Of a stretch of DNA of 64,000 bases, positions 1 to 10,856 are shown in pieces (position 1 is the first letter of the stretch; every line of letters starts with the position of its first letter). A model generated the notes under the pieces. It searched no databases, was not told where the DNA came from, and saw only the letters and a list, made by a program, of their open reading frames with translations. This stretch comes from Chromobotia macracanthus (lineage: Eukaryota > Chordata > Actinopteri > Cypriniformes > Botiidae): assembly GCA_036877525.1 (NCBI GenBank), contig JAZGTH010000143.1:193501-257500 (forward strand), written 5' to 3'. The translations under genes and the position numbers were made by a program.

Positions 1-372
1 AGTCTAATCATTTTAGTGTTTTAAAACTGAAGTTTGTGTGTCCTCCAACGTCTAACAATGCTGAAAGGTTTGTGTGGTTTGGATCTAATGCCTGGCCTCA
101 GTCCACAGAAACTTCTTTGTCAAGCCAAGCTGTTCTAGGAATTTACCAGAGTTGCCACAGCAGCACATATCATCCATACAGAAAACTCTTACTTCAATCA
201 AACTGAAGCATAAAATCTAGTCAATGAGAAAACATGTTTTTGGTTACAACAAATTAAACTACCTAGAGATGCAAAGCCCACTAGCTTTGGACTGCTCTTT
301 GTAATTACCCAACATTCATAACCACCCATGGTTTACTTGATCAGGCTAAAATACTCTACCACTACCAAAATT

Positions 373-557
373 CCAGGGGTCTCCAATCCATGTTCTTGGA
401 GGTCCACAGTACATGCAGAGTTTATTGCCAGCCTGCTCCAACATTCCTGCCTGCATGTTTCTAACAGTCAAAGATCTTGACAAGCCGCTTCAGGTGTTTC
501 ATTAGGGTTTGATCTGAACTCTGCGGGTCTGTGGACCTCACTGGAAACCTCTGCACT
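373..557. mobile_element. MITE-like short interspersed element with imperfect terminal inverted repeats
   Basis: The two ends are imperfect inverted repeats. The left end carries 'gaggtccacag' followed by 'gcagagtt'. The reverse complement of the right end carries the same two blocks in the same order. The size (about 185 bp) and lack of coding capacity fit a non-autonomous DNA transposon. The class is inferred from structure only. Confidence 0.45.
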
Positions 558-3316
558 ACTTTTTGCAAGCACAACTCGCAAACACTGACAATCAGGGCTG
601 AATTTAAAGCTAGTAATCTGTTTCTAGCCATTGTGCTGAAGGTTATAATGAAGCTCCTAATACGAAACAGCGGATGGAGACAGTGACCTCTATTGAAAAT
701 AAAGTAGAATACTTTGTCATATAGGTAAATGCTAAGTTAATTAATTGTATTATTGGTTTTCAGGTAATAAATGTGCAGTATTTTTTAAATCAGAAAACCA
801 GGATTCAGGATAAGCTGATTCTCTGTCATTGTAAATTAAATTATATGCATAATTCCGTTATTTCAAAGGTTGTATAACAAGGAATCAAATTTTCTCTGGA
901 CTTTTGAGCATAAAGAGCTTAACTTACATACGCCCAGTTAATGAAACTGAGAAAAACAACCAGTTCTGACTTTGTGGCATCACACAGGTAATTAAATCAA
1001 CACATGACCACCCACATGTACATGCCAATGACTCTTATTGGCTAACCAGAACCTCAGCCATCCAATTACTGTGAGAATATAAGGACGATGTAGGATAAGT
1101 GCAGAACTAATGATCAGAGAAAAATGTAGTTATGTCTGTCATCAACAAACAAACAACGATATGATCTCTGCAGAAAAGACAAGAGCTTCTAGTTTATCTA
1201 GAGAGGTTTAAGCTAAAGCTTCATCACTGTGCAGGGAATTAATGTCATTTCTCCTCTCATTCTCTCTAAAGCCTCAAGGCAGTGACAAAAACACTATCAA
1301 TACACCAACAGATACACCAATGTTTCCTCCATCATGTCCCCTCAGGAATCTTCCTCACTCCTAGTTCATCACCTCCTCAAGGTGCAACTAGAGAACTGAG
1401 ATGTCCTTCAAGATGGCTGACTTTTTTGATCAGTTTCCAGGTCACTGGCTAGAGGAGTGAGGAAACGAGGAAGCATTGAGAAGCACTCCTAAAAACATCA
1501 TTATGTTGCTCATTCACTGTTTCCTCACACACTGTCCAGTGCAGTACTGTTGTACAGTGCTGACCTCTGCTGGAGATGAGTGAAATTGACATCCCGACAG
1601 TCAAACTCATGCTGATAAAGCAACGCAGTGAAAATGGAAACAGGTATGACTTACTCTCACATACAGCTGACTTGAGACTGTAAATTAAAGGCTTGTGAAC
1701 ATCACACAAGTCTACAAAAAATACATGATATTCTCTGAACATCACAACAATGTATATTCACCCAAATCTGTTTGTCTGACAAACGGCAGACAGAGGGAGT
1801 GTTTGTTTGAAAAACAGTCACTATTGCTGCAGTGATTCTGTTTGTTGCAGCTTATGCAACACATCTCTCATGCTTTTAGACAATTTATAAACCAACAATG
1901 GTGCCAAAATACATACTTGATTAAAATGTTGTGACTTTAAAGCTAAAGATTAAAAACAATATGCATGCATGCAGAAAATAGGGAATATAATGCATACTTC
2001 TGAAAGTGCATGCTTACATGACCTCGTGTGTGCAGTCAGTACATCTCTGCAGTGACTGACTCTTGTTCTACTCCCCGCTCAGCCCGGCATGTGCAGACAT
2101 GGTGGAACAGAGGGGGGTGAAAGCCACATGCACAACTGTGTTGGTTGTTCAGTTAGCAGTGTTGAACCCGCAGCTAAATGAAGGGTAACGTGCACAGGAC
2201 CATCTGCAATGGAAAAACAAATCCTGTGAAGATCCTGTGAAGCCTGGATTTCTCTGAGTAAGAGAGAGAGACGCCCAGATGTCAAAGGCCCAAGTAACAG
2301 ATGTAGCATCACTTTCTGTAATTCACATAATTCTCACACACACACACACACATATTAGGGGATAAATAAAGATATATAAAAATGTAACTTAGGCCACTAA
2401 AGAATATAAAAGAACATAAATAACAAGAACAAGTTAATTTTACACTTTGTAAAGAACAGTTTTGTGCAAGTGTTCATCTGTGTAGTTCTTGTGCTCCAGT
2501 GACTCCAGTGATGGTTTCATCAAGACATACAACATTTGGAGATAAGAGATTTTTGTTCTACAAATATGTGGATAGTTAGCATAACATATCAAGCAGCAAG
2601 AGGTGCTGCACTTTATCTGGATGATGTTTTCCTAGTTCTTGTATAAATATTGTACATGCAGTTTCATGACATCATTACTGGGGACATTTGTACTTTAGAA
2701 ATGTCACTTGTGACAGTTGTGACACGTGTGACTATGCAAGCAAACATTTTAAGACCGATTTCAGTGCAAAAAATAGAAAGCTAAAATAAACGTATACATT
2801 CATAAGCATTTTAATCCAAAACTAAAATTTACAGATTTTGTCATTTCTTACTGAGTGATTCCACTTTTGTCAGTATAACAGCATAATGCTGAAATATGAA
2901 AACGGAGAGTTTGACTGACAGGTCCTCTGCTTTGGAAAGTGATATGTGAACAGATGAGCAGCACTTTCCTGTGTGCCAACACATTTATCTAGAAAGAGTC
3001 TCTCAATGATCTCCACAGGACTTCTGTGAACCCATGCCTAAAAACAGATTTGTGAAATGAGACTGAGCATAAATTCTTACACACAAAAGTGATCACATGT
3101 GATCAGGGTTTTGTCACTTTTAAAGCAGTAGACAGGTGCATTCTGGGTAAAGCCTCTTATGGTTCTTGTGTTAGATGGAGCAAATGGTGTGATTGTCCCA
3201 AAGAGCTCAGATTGACATGATACACGGTTGTTTACAGATATCTGTATTTGAACAAAACACATCTCTCTGCCTCTTTGATTCTCGCCTTCATAACTGAATG
3301 AAAGTCTCTCTCTACC
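558..3316. other. Non-coding stretch, nothing recognised
   Basis: AT-rich sequence with only short, low-complexity open frames. It contains a short (CA)n run at 2334-2352. No conserved coding block, RNA gene or transposon end was recognised. Confidence 0.5.
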
Positions 3317-3360
3317 AGTGTGTGTGTGTGTATTGAGAGAGAGAGAGAGAGAGAGAGAGG
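3317..3360. repeat. Compound microsatellite (TG)n-(GA)n
   Basis: A (TG) run at about 3317-3331 is followed after four bases by a (GA) run at 3335-3360. Open frames across it are runs of Leu/Ser or His/Thr and are not genes. Confidence 0.9.
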
Positions 3361-3559
3361 GCAAGCGAGTTTATCGTAAAGTGTAAAACTCCAGTTACAA
3401 ATGGAGACAGCATCTGTGTGCGTGTAGAGATGCAAGGAAAAAACAAGGAAATATAGACAATGATACAGTAACAACGGTATGTCAATTATCAATCAATTAT
3501 CAATAACTAAGTATCAAGTAAGATATTAACTATGGAGTATCAAATATCTATTATCCGCA

Positions 3560-3700
3560 GTCTCCCAGTGAGCACTCCAACATGGCAACAGTGGCAAGGA
3601 ACCCAAACTCCAATGAAGAATGTGGAGAAAAAAACCTTGGGAGAACCCAGGCTCACCAGGAGGGTCATTTCTCTTCTGACGCGTTACAGCTGCAGTCAGT
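3560..3700. repeat. Fragment of a common cyprinid interspersed repeat
   Basis: The blocks 'ggcaaggaacccaaactcc' and 'accttgggagaacccagg' resemble a repeat I recall as frequent in cyprinid genomes. The boundaries are approximate and the class is unknown. Confidence 0.35.
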
Positions 3701-3948
3701 GCTTTGGTGTAAGGGTTTATAGGTTTACAGCGTCACAGTCAGTATTCTGATTTAAAGTTTTATATATTTGCAGCATCATAATCAGTGCTGTTATGATTTC
3801 AGTATTGATTTATAGTACTTATAGTACTAAACTACTTTTAATTTGGGTCTGGTGATTTTATATTCATTTTATGTTAGCCTGATGGCTGACATAATACAAT
3901 CAGGGATGTTTTGGCTAGGATGCCGACGTTAAATGAGACTGAGAGCAG

Positions 3949-5124
3949 CTATAACATCAAACTGCTGGCATAGACAGAATCATGTATTTTGCTAAAAATA
4001 TGAGGGTTTGGGTTATTTGGGTTAGTGCAAACACTCTTTGCCACAGCAGCATAATCAGCATCCACCTTTTTAAGGAGATCTTTTATTTCGTGGTGCTTGG
4101 CTATGTAATCATCAATAGCTTTTCTCATTGGATCGGTCCATCTCTTGTGGTTCAACACAAAGACCCGACCACCTGTCATAATGAGTCCAGTGTAAGCTGC
4201 ACAGGTGTTGTGGGAAACACTAAGTACACAAACACATCAGCACAAACTGATGTGGGAATTAACCTCTTGCTGTAGATGAGACTGCACATCCAGTGGCTGC
4301 AGGTGATGCCAAAAAGTAAAGCAAGTATTGTAATTTAAATAGTTGTATGATAGTTTAATATTCATAAACCACTTGAACCAGATCATTCTCAACTTAACAG
4401 ACACAATATTAAACATGCAAATACCTCACTGTCCTCCAGGTGGAACAACACGACAGCTCACGAGCTTTGTTTGGTCTCACACAGAGTTTACGTTACACTG
4501 GCATATTAGATCCTTCTTCCTGTAGTTATTCCTGTACCAAATTTAAATCCCTTAGATTTACTATGAAACGGTCATGTATGGAGATCAGAGAGTGTATGGA
4601 GATGTATGGAGATGGAGACCATTTCTTCACGTATAAAGATAATCTTGTCCGCTGTTCTACAAAACAACCGTTATGCCATTTTCCCGTTGACGAGCCAGAA
4701 AAAACAAGATATAAGACAAAATGAGTAATCGATTGTGTTACGTGTAATGAATTACAGATTGATTTCATTAACTTTGTAATATGAAATTGTGTCATAACTG
4801 AACTTACTTTAAGAAACAAGAATAGCATTAATATGTTAGAGGTGGCACTAGTAAACACTGAGTGATAACAGGTGATATTACACTGCGTATGAAAGCGTTT
4901 GAAAAGTTGAAATATGTGTCTAGATTTTTGAGCTAAATAAAATGCACACTGTTTTTGCACATTCCTGGGTTTATGTTGTGCTTAATGATGATAGATCACT
5001 GTAGAGGAGAACGTACCATAGACGTCATAATAAAGGCAGAACATTAAACATTATATAAGAGACAAAAACATGAAAAGTGCTGAACAAAGTTGCAGAGTAA
5101 TAAAAAACTGTTCGAGACGATACC
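3949..5124 (-). CDS. Small unrecognised candidate gene (three exons, about 76 aa from the first ATG)
   Basis: Three exon-like blocks on the minus strand join in one frame. Exon 1 ends at 5124 (donor GTATCG). Exon 2 is 4264-4296, with an excellent acceptor ('ctttttggcatcacctgcag') and donor GTTAAT. Exon 3 runs from 4196 to a stop at 3949. The first in-frame ATG is at 4177-4179 and gives a Lys-rich product starting MTGGRVFVLNHKRW with a predicted helical stretch (DDYIAKHHEIKDLLKKVDAD). The frame stays open upstream through exon 1 and is rich in Arg, Ser and Thr with almost no acidic residues, like a mitochondrial presequence, but no upstream ATG is visible. The 5' end points at the promoter region of the ZEB-like gene, so the two may share it. 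I do not recognise the family. It could be a real small protein, a relic, or chance. Confidence 0.3.
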
Positions 5125-5345
5125 TGATGAGTGACGGGTATGTACTGAATGCAGTCCTCTCAGTGTGAAGTATGCAGAAGTGAAGCCGAGCAGATAAAGT
5201 CTTTTTAATAAAACTCTTTAAAATGCACGCTTCCTTCCATTATTTGTTTGTATTTGTTTGCTCAGAGAACACACTTATCACTTCAGAGTGACACGGGTTG
5301 ACATCCGGACTAAACTAAACGATGGCGTCCAGGACCAGCCTGCGA

Positions 5346-5353
5346 TGACGTCA
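5346..5353. promoter_or_regulatory. Perfect palindromic CRE (TGACGTCA) in a probable promoter
   Basis: The full 8-bp cAMP/ATF response element lies in a GC-richer stretch (about 5280-5460) between the unrecognised minus-strand gene and the ZEB-like gene. A likely non-coding first exon of the plus-strand gene ends at 5505 with a good donor (cgaag/GTATGT). The promoter assignment is inferred from position. Confidence 0.4.
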
Positions 5354-5759
5354 CAAGAGCGGCTGCTGCTGGAGACTAGGGTTCGAGTCGCAGCTACAGT
5401 GACTCGCTAAAGACAGCGAGCGATCCGGATCCGATCCGGATCCCTTCACTCATTTATCAAACCGACCCCCTGTTATCAAACAGGCAAATCCACGCAGAAA
5501 CGAAGGTATGTCATTAGCTGGACCCGTTTGGTTATGATATATTCATCGTAATTCGAATCTTCCCTGACTCCAAGATTCAGGATCCAAACAACACGCTCTG
5601 ACACTAAACACAGGGCATGTCAGGATCCTGGCAAGATAATCTAGAAATACTCAGAAACAGGAAGCCAGGACCCTGACATAAACACTTTTAAATGTCTCTT
5701 GAATGTCAGTAATTCACTGTGATTGAACTTAGATTTGATGGTTTTGTCTTCTCCTTCAG

Positions 5760-8700
5760 GTCAGACTGACTCTCGTGTGTTGGAGAACATCTCACATTAT
5801 GGCTCCATGATGCAGTTGAGAAAAGTGACTCACCTGCTCAGTGCAGAACACAGTCTGCACTGCAATGGTTCAGTCAGGTCATATCATGGGAACATGTCAC
5901 CTGTCTGCTGGTCTCCAGGAGGACAAGAGTCTCCCGAAGGGAAAGGTGTGGACAGTGTATAAATTCTGAGTCTGAGTTAATTCAACTGAATCACTTATTT
6001 ATGAGTGTAAATAAATCACTTTCTCTGACTGGTGGGCAGACGGTGTACCACTGAATTCTGATTCCCCACAGATACCCATTCAGATGTGCCCGTATTGTCA
6101 GCGAGCTTACAGATGTGATCCATCTCTGAGGGAACATATGAAGTTCTGCCCGGAACGAGAGAAAGGGGACAATGTTTGCCCCCTCTGTGGGTACAGCACA
6201 CCGTTCTGGGCCAAAATGGAGCAACACCTTACACTCCACAGCGAAATTCAAGAGAAGGTGACTGACACAAGCTACATACTGAAAACAACTCTGAACAATA
6301 CCTCAACAACTCACTGTTCACGTTCCAGATTTCCTTGAGTGATTCAGCATTGGAGAACAAGAAATTTAAGTGTGATCAATGTGGAAAAGCCTTTAAATAC
6401 AAACATCACCTAAAAGAACATCTGCGCATTCATAGTGGTAAGACACATGACATTGTACAGCAGAAAGGACTGTAACCGTAAATTCAGAGGGAACAGACAT
6501 TTTCTGTCAGGAAAACAAAGTCTTTATGGAACCATTGCTTTTTTTGCATTGCAACAAAGAATTCAGGGTAAATTTCAGGGTAATATAATAAAACTCACAT
6601 TCATGTGACTGAGAAATGAAACTCATCCTGTCCAGACATTTTGAATTTAATTCAGTACAACACATACTTTCATTATGTATTTTTTGCACTACAATAGTGA
6701 TGATTCATGAAAATCTGTCATGTAAATAACGTCACAAAAAGCAAAACAATTTTAATGGTCCTACAAAAATAATCTTAGATTTTCTTTGTTCTTAAAATGA
6801 TTCTCCCTTATCAACACCCAAATAAATCTAAAGATGTTCACCTGTTGTTTAAAATGTGTACGTCATTGTAAAACAGAATCTGATGCTCCTGACACTCACT
6901 GCGAGTGTTTCTCCCCTGCACGTGAGAAACTGTACCAGTGTTCCAACTGTAAGAAGCGCTTCAGTCACTCAGGATCGTACAGTTCTCACCTCAGCAGTAA
7001 AAAGTGTCTTAGTGGGGGCGCTACAGGAAACGGAGTGCTTTTTAATGGCTATTCTCACCCTGCGTACCTCTTCCCTTCCCCGATGTTGCCTGCTGTAATG
7101 GGCAGTAGAAACAGCAGGGAAAAGGGCTTACCATACAGCTCGCTGGATCAGTATCCCAAAAACCAACACACCACAGCGACTCAGGTTTCTCCCATGCCCA
7201 TTTTGCAGGGGGTAGAGCTGAGGTCATGGGATCCAGCATTAGATTTAGCCATGGGGACAGGCATGTTTAAAGGCACCACTTTACTGCCATTATTTCAGTT
7301 GCGCAGCAAATTTGAACATCTGTTGCAAGAAATGCTTCGTCGGGGAATGGTAGAGGAGGGACAGAAGACAAGGTACTGATATTGTGCCACTGGTGTTCAC
7401 AACTGTTTCCCAGGGAGGCGATGCTCACTTATCACCAACAGAACAAGTGTCGCAGCAAAGATGCCACGAACAGCCTCAAAGCTGAATTGCCCCTCAGCTT
7501 CTCTCCACATTCAAGTCTGCCTTATGACACCCAGACGTCACCCACCAACACTGTGCTCTCCAGAGACCTTTTGTCTCCTCATCGGGCATCATGGCATTCT
7601 GTTCCACAGCAGATTCTTGTGCCTCTACACACATCAGTGCAAATATCCCAACATTCAGCACATAAATGTTGGCCGAATGAAGACTTTGGTAGCCCTATAA
7701 AGCCAAACCCAGCTGAACCAGTATCACCAACATTATCTGAATGCCAACACACCATGGCCTCCAGGTTCGGCTCTCCTCCCTGCCTGGACCTGTCCATCAA
7801 TTCCACATTACCACGCCAAATGAGCGATCATCATACTCTGGTATCAGGTTCGGGGGATGTTCAAATTGAACCCTTGGATCTCTCCATCCCCAAACCACAT
7901 TCTGCATCTGTTGTGCCAGAGAAATCCAGAGATCAAATGTGTAATGGCTCCTCGCTGCACAAAAACAGACAAGACAATAAGAATATGTTTAGGGGACTGA
8001 CCCCACCCACCCAGCAGCAGGTGGGCGGTGCCTATGCAGCATCACCACTGTTTGGAAGCAAAATGTTTAGCAACTATCCTGTCTTTAAACACATCATATC
8101 AGGCAGTCTGATGGGAATGGAACACAGTGGTCTGACATCACTTCCTGTCACACCCCCAGCACTTAGCCCAGGGTTCCTCTCTCCAGTGGTGTACATGATG
8201 GAGACAGAGAAAGAATCCTGGCTGAAGAGGATACAACATAAAAAAAGAAATTCCATGATGGTGAGAGAATACACACATGCGCTCTCTTTCTCGACATATA
8301 TGTGTGTTTATGTATGTATGTATGCATAATTTAAATGTCTTATTTGTATATGAAACGTCAGAATGAGAAAGACTTAGACTTAGTTTTAACATTCTTAGTC
8401 ATAAGCAGAATATGAAGCCTGTACTTACTAAATACCAAATTTCCACACACCTCAGCACTGACATCAGTGTGACATCAGCATTTCATTATGGACAACGTAA
8501 ATAATGTCAAAAATGACTGGATACACAAACCAACATGATTAAAACAAGATCCCTGAGCATTCAGTGTTTGTGGGGTCTGATTGACAGCAGTGAGCTATGA
8601 CCAGTCATAGATGATTAGAGTAATTCTAATTAAAGAGTAATTATAGAGTAATTCTAATTAAAGTCATAAGCCATTTAAATCCAAACTATCATCTCTAGGC

Positions 8701-9829
8701 TCTCTTAAACATTTTGAGCTAATTGTGGGAAAAAAATCCTCATCGTAACAAACAAAGCCAAGGTTACAAAACTGATGACTAAACAGATCTGCCAAAAACA
8801 TTATCGAAACTTCACCTTAAACATTTAAAATTTAAACATTTCTAAAATTTATTTTCCAATTAAATTCTGGTGAGAATATTGTAGGCACACACTGGTAATA
8901 AATGAGTGTGTGTTTTTGTCTGTTCTGTGCAGAGTGTGATGATGAATAGTGGAGGTGTGGAGTTTTTGTCTCTGATGGAGGACAGGCTGGATGGAGAGAT
9001 TGGCCGAATGAGGAAGAGATTGAAGAAGATAGAAGAAGGATTGTATTCCTGTGACATCTGTGACAAAAACTTTCAGAAGAGCAGCTCTCTGTTGTGGCAC
9101 AAATACGAGCACACAGGTACATGACCTCACCTTTCCAATGGCAACTGCTAACGTACCTCAAGACAATGAGAAATTAAACATCTCCCTGTTTACTCATGTA
9201 CTGTAATACCTCCAATCAGTGGACATTATTTCACAGATAAAATGTGCTTGTCTTTGTCATCGTTGATAAATTCCCCCACCTCTGAACTTTCCTTTTTGGA
9301 TGACATCATATTCAGTGGCCTGTCATATAGACGCTCTTTGTCAACAATCACTCTTGACATAAGAGCGCATTTTTCTTCATTGAATACTCTGCTTTCCTTG
9401 AAACATATCACACTTTCACATCTACTAACACGCTGTTTTGTCTGTGTAGGGAAGAGACCTCATGAGTGTCAGATCTGTAAGAAAGCCTTTAAACACAAAC
9501 ATCATTTGATCAAACACAGCCATCTGCACTCTGGAGAAAAGCCATATCAATGCAACAAATGCGGCAAACGCTTCTCTCACTCGGGCTCATACTCACAACA
9601 CATGAATCACCGATATGCCTTCTGCAGCAGAGATAACGACCCTGACACAATCAGAGAAGATACAGCCCTGAGTCCTGTCCCAGAGCCCAGCGTTGGCCTG
9701 GAAGTAAGTAGCTCCAATCTGGAGGACAGTGGAGCATATGTCAGTGACTCCAGTATGGAGGAAGAGAATGCCCTCAGTAACCACGTCTGCAGTAGAGGCC
9801 TGATGACATATGTTGCTGTTGTTTATTAA
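5760..9829 (+). CDS. ZEB-family zinc-finger gene without homeodomain (third ZEB ohnologue candidate, possibly decaying)
   Basis: ZEB proteins are nuclear E-box-binding repressors that recruit CtBP. Exons read: 5760-5945 (end uncertain), 6072-6257, 6329-6437, 6922-8260, 8933-9116 and 9450-9829. The N-terminal cluster has CPYCQRAYRCDPSLREH, then CPLCGYSTPFWAKMEQH, KFKCDQCGKAFKYKHHL and YQCSNCKKRFSHSGSYSSH, in ZEB order. The large exon has a lone finger (LCHWCSQLFPREAMLTYHQ) and the CtBP motif EPLDLSIPK. The C-terminal cluster (YSCDICDKNFQKSSSLLWH, CQICKKAFKHKHHL, YQCNKCGKRFSHSGSYSQH) closely matches ZEB1/2. No homeodomain is readable between the lone finger and PLDLS. Lesions: the acceptor before 6922 reads AC instead of AG, and one base appears missing near 7370, shifting frame before LCHWC. 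The stop overlaps an AATAAA at 9828. The start codon is unresolved; an ATG at 5807 is possible. It lies beside mbd6, as ZEB2 lies near MBD5. Family membership is sure; functionality is not. Confidence 0.8.
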
Positions 9830-9852
9830 TAAATCTTTGAAATCCCTATGAA

Positions 9853-9985
9853 GTCTGATGCTTGAGGTCTTATGTTTAAGATGTGTTGTTTGGGGTCTGA
9901 TGTTTAAGATGTGATGTTTGGGGTCTGATGTTTAAGGTGTGTTGTTTGGGGTCTGATGTTTAAGGTGTGATGTTTGGGGTCTGAT
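9853..9985. repeat. 28-bp tandem repeat, about 4-5 copies
   Basis: The unit 'gtctgatgtttaagatgtg' plus 'atgtttggg' repeats with small substitutions just after the end of the ZEB-like gene. Alternate copies carry 'gttgttt' or 'gatgttt', giving a two-unit alternation. Confidence 0.85.
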
Positions 9986-10002
9986 TCATGGGGTCTCTGC
10001 AG

Positions 10003-10856
10003 GTGACTTGTGGTTTGTGAGAGGTTGGTTTGAGCATGCCGAGGTTCTTTCTGTGTGTCAAGCTGCGGTTCTGTATGTTTTTCATGGAAATGGCCCTGAA
10101 GACTTTCCAGAAGCTACCAGCCACACACCCAGAGACGAGACGCCTCCACTGTCAGCCCACTATCAGAAAAACAAACAAACAATATTTAGCATAAAGCCTA
10201 TTTTCTGAACTTTTTTGCAACATCTTCATTCTTCAATTCTCCTTACTGTAATACATTAGAATAATTCTTTTTGTTTGCAGTTCAGAAGAATTGTTCATTT
10301 ATTATAATGTATTATAATGTGTGTACTTACATTATTACATGTGTGTCTGTGATTGTGTGGTGTGTGTGTCTGTGATTATGTGCATCATGAGGGACCTGCA
10401 GAAGGTGAGAGAGTGAATGTTTTATTAACGCTCCTCATGAACGCTCTGCAGACTGATCTGAGTGTGTGTGTCTGGCAATGCAGGTGTTCTGCGTGTGGTT
10501 TGATGTTTGATGCTCCTATTGGCTGCCTCTCCATCACTGCAAAATACAATGACGAATGGGAGACGTGGTGGGAAAATCCAGATATATACTTTAGATGTAT
10601 ATAATGTAATCTATATATATTGTTCAATGTATATAAATACATAAAACATTCTAAAGGTATATCAGTTGTAAAATGCTCTTTTGCAAGAAGCAGCATCAGA
10701 TGGGAGGCAGACGCTTAACTAATGAGTTGTTGTGGTGTGTGTCCTGAAGGTGGAGCTCTATAACTTCACAGCTAAAGACAGCAGTGTGATGTTCTTGTGT
10801 TCACTGCTCAGTGCTGCTGAAGACAACAACACATTCATCACTTATAGCTGCAGGTG
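10003..10856 (+). pseudogene. mars1: Relic of cytosolic methionyl-tRNA synthetase (mars1), three exon fragments
   Basis: MARS1 charges tRNA-Met in the cytosol. Three blocks resemble it in the correct order. (1) 10003-10120 reads WFEHAEVLSVCQAA..., like the N-terminal GST-like domain (…SWFQ…QRAAETVL…). (2) 10485-10590 reads VFCVWFD, then APIGCLSITAKYNDEWETWW, matching the catalytic-core exon VFYVWFDATIGYLSITANY. (3) 10750-10856 reads VELYNFTAKD...CSLLSAAEDNNTF, matching VDLYQFMAKD...CSALGAEDNYTL. The second block is broken by a 7-bp tandem duplication (gtttgat gtttgat) that shifts frame. The third lacks about five residues after AKD. The HIGH motif, anticodon-binding domain and C-terminal WHEP domain are not seen. 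The position, just 3' of and convergent with ddit3, is that of human MARS1, so this is a decayed gene in its ancestral place and not a retrocopy. Confidence 0.8.

Noticed and set aside
1449..2312. Two minus-strand frames of 77 and 98 codons
   Set aside because: No family resemblance, no splice context and composition like the surrounding non-coding DNA.
10353..10604. A novel small protein containing CRCSACGLMFDAPIGC
   Set aside because: The sequence is the mars1 catalytic-core exon read through a 7-bp duplication.
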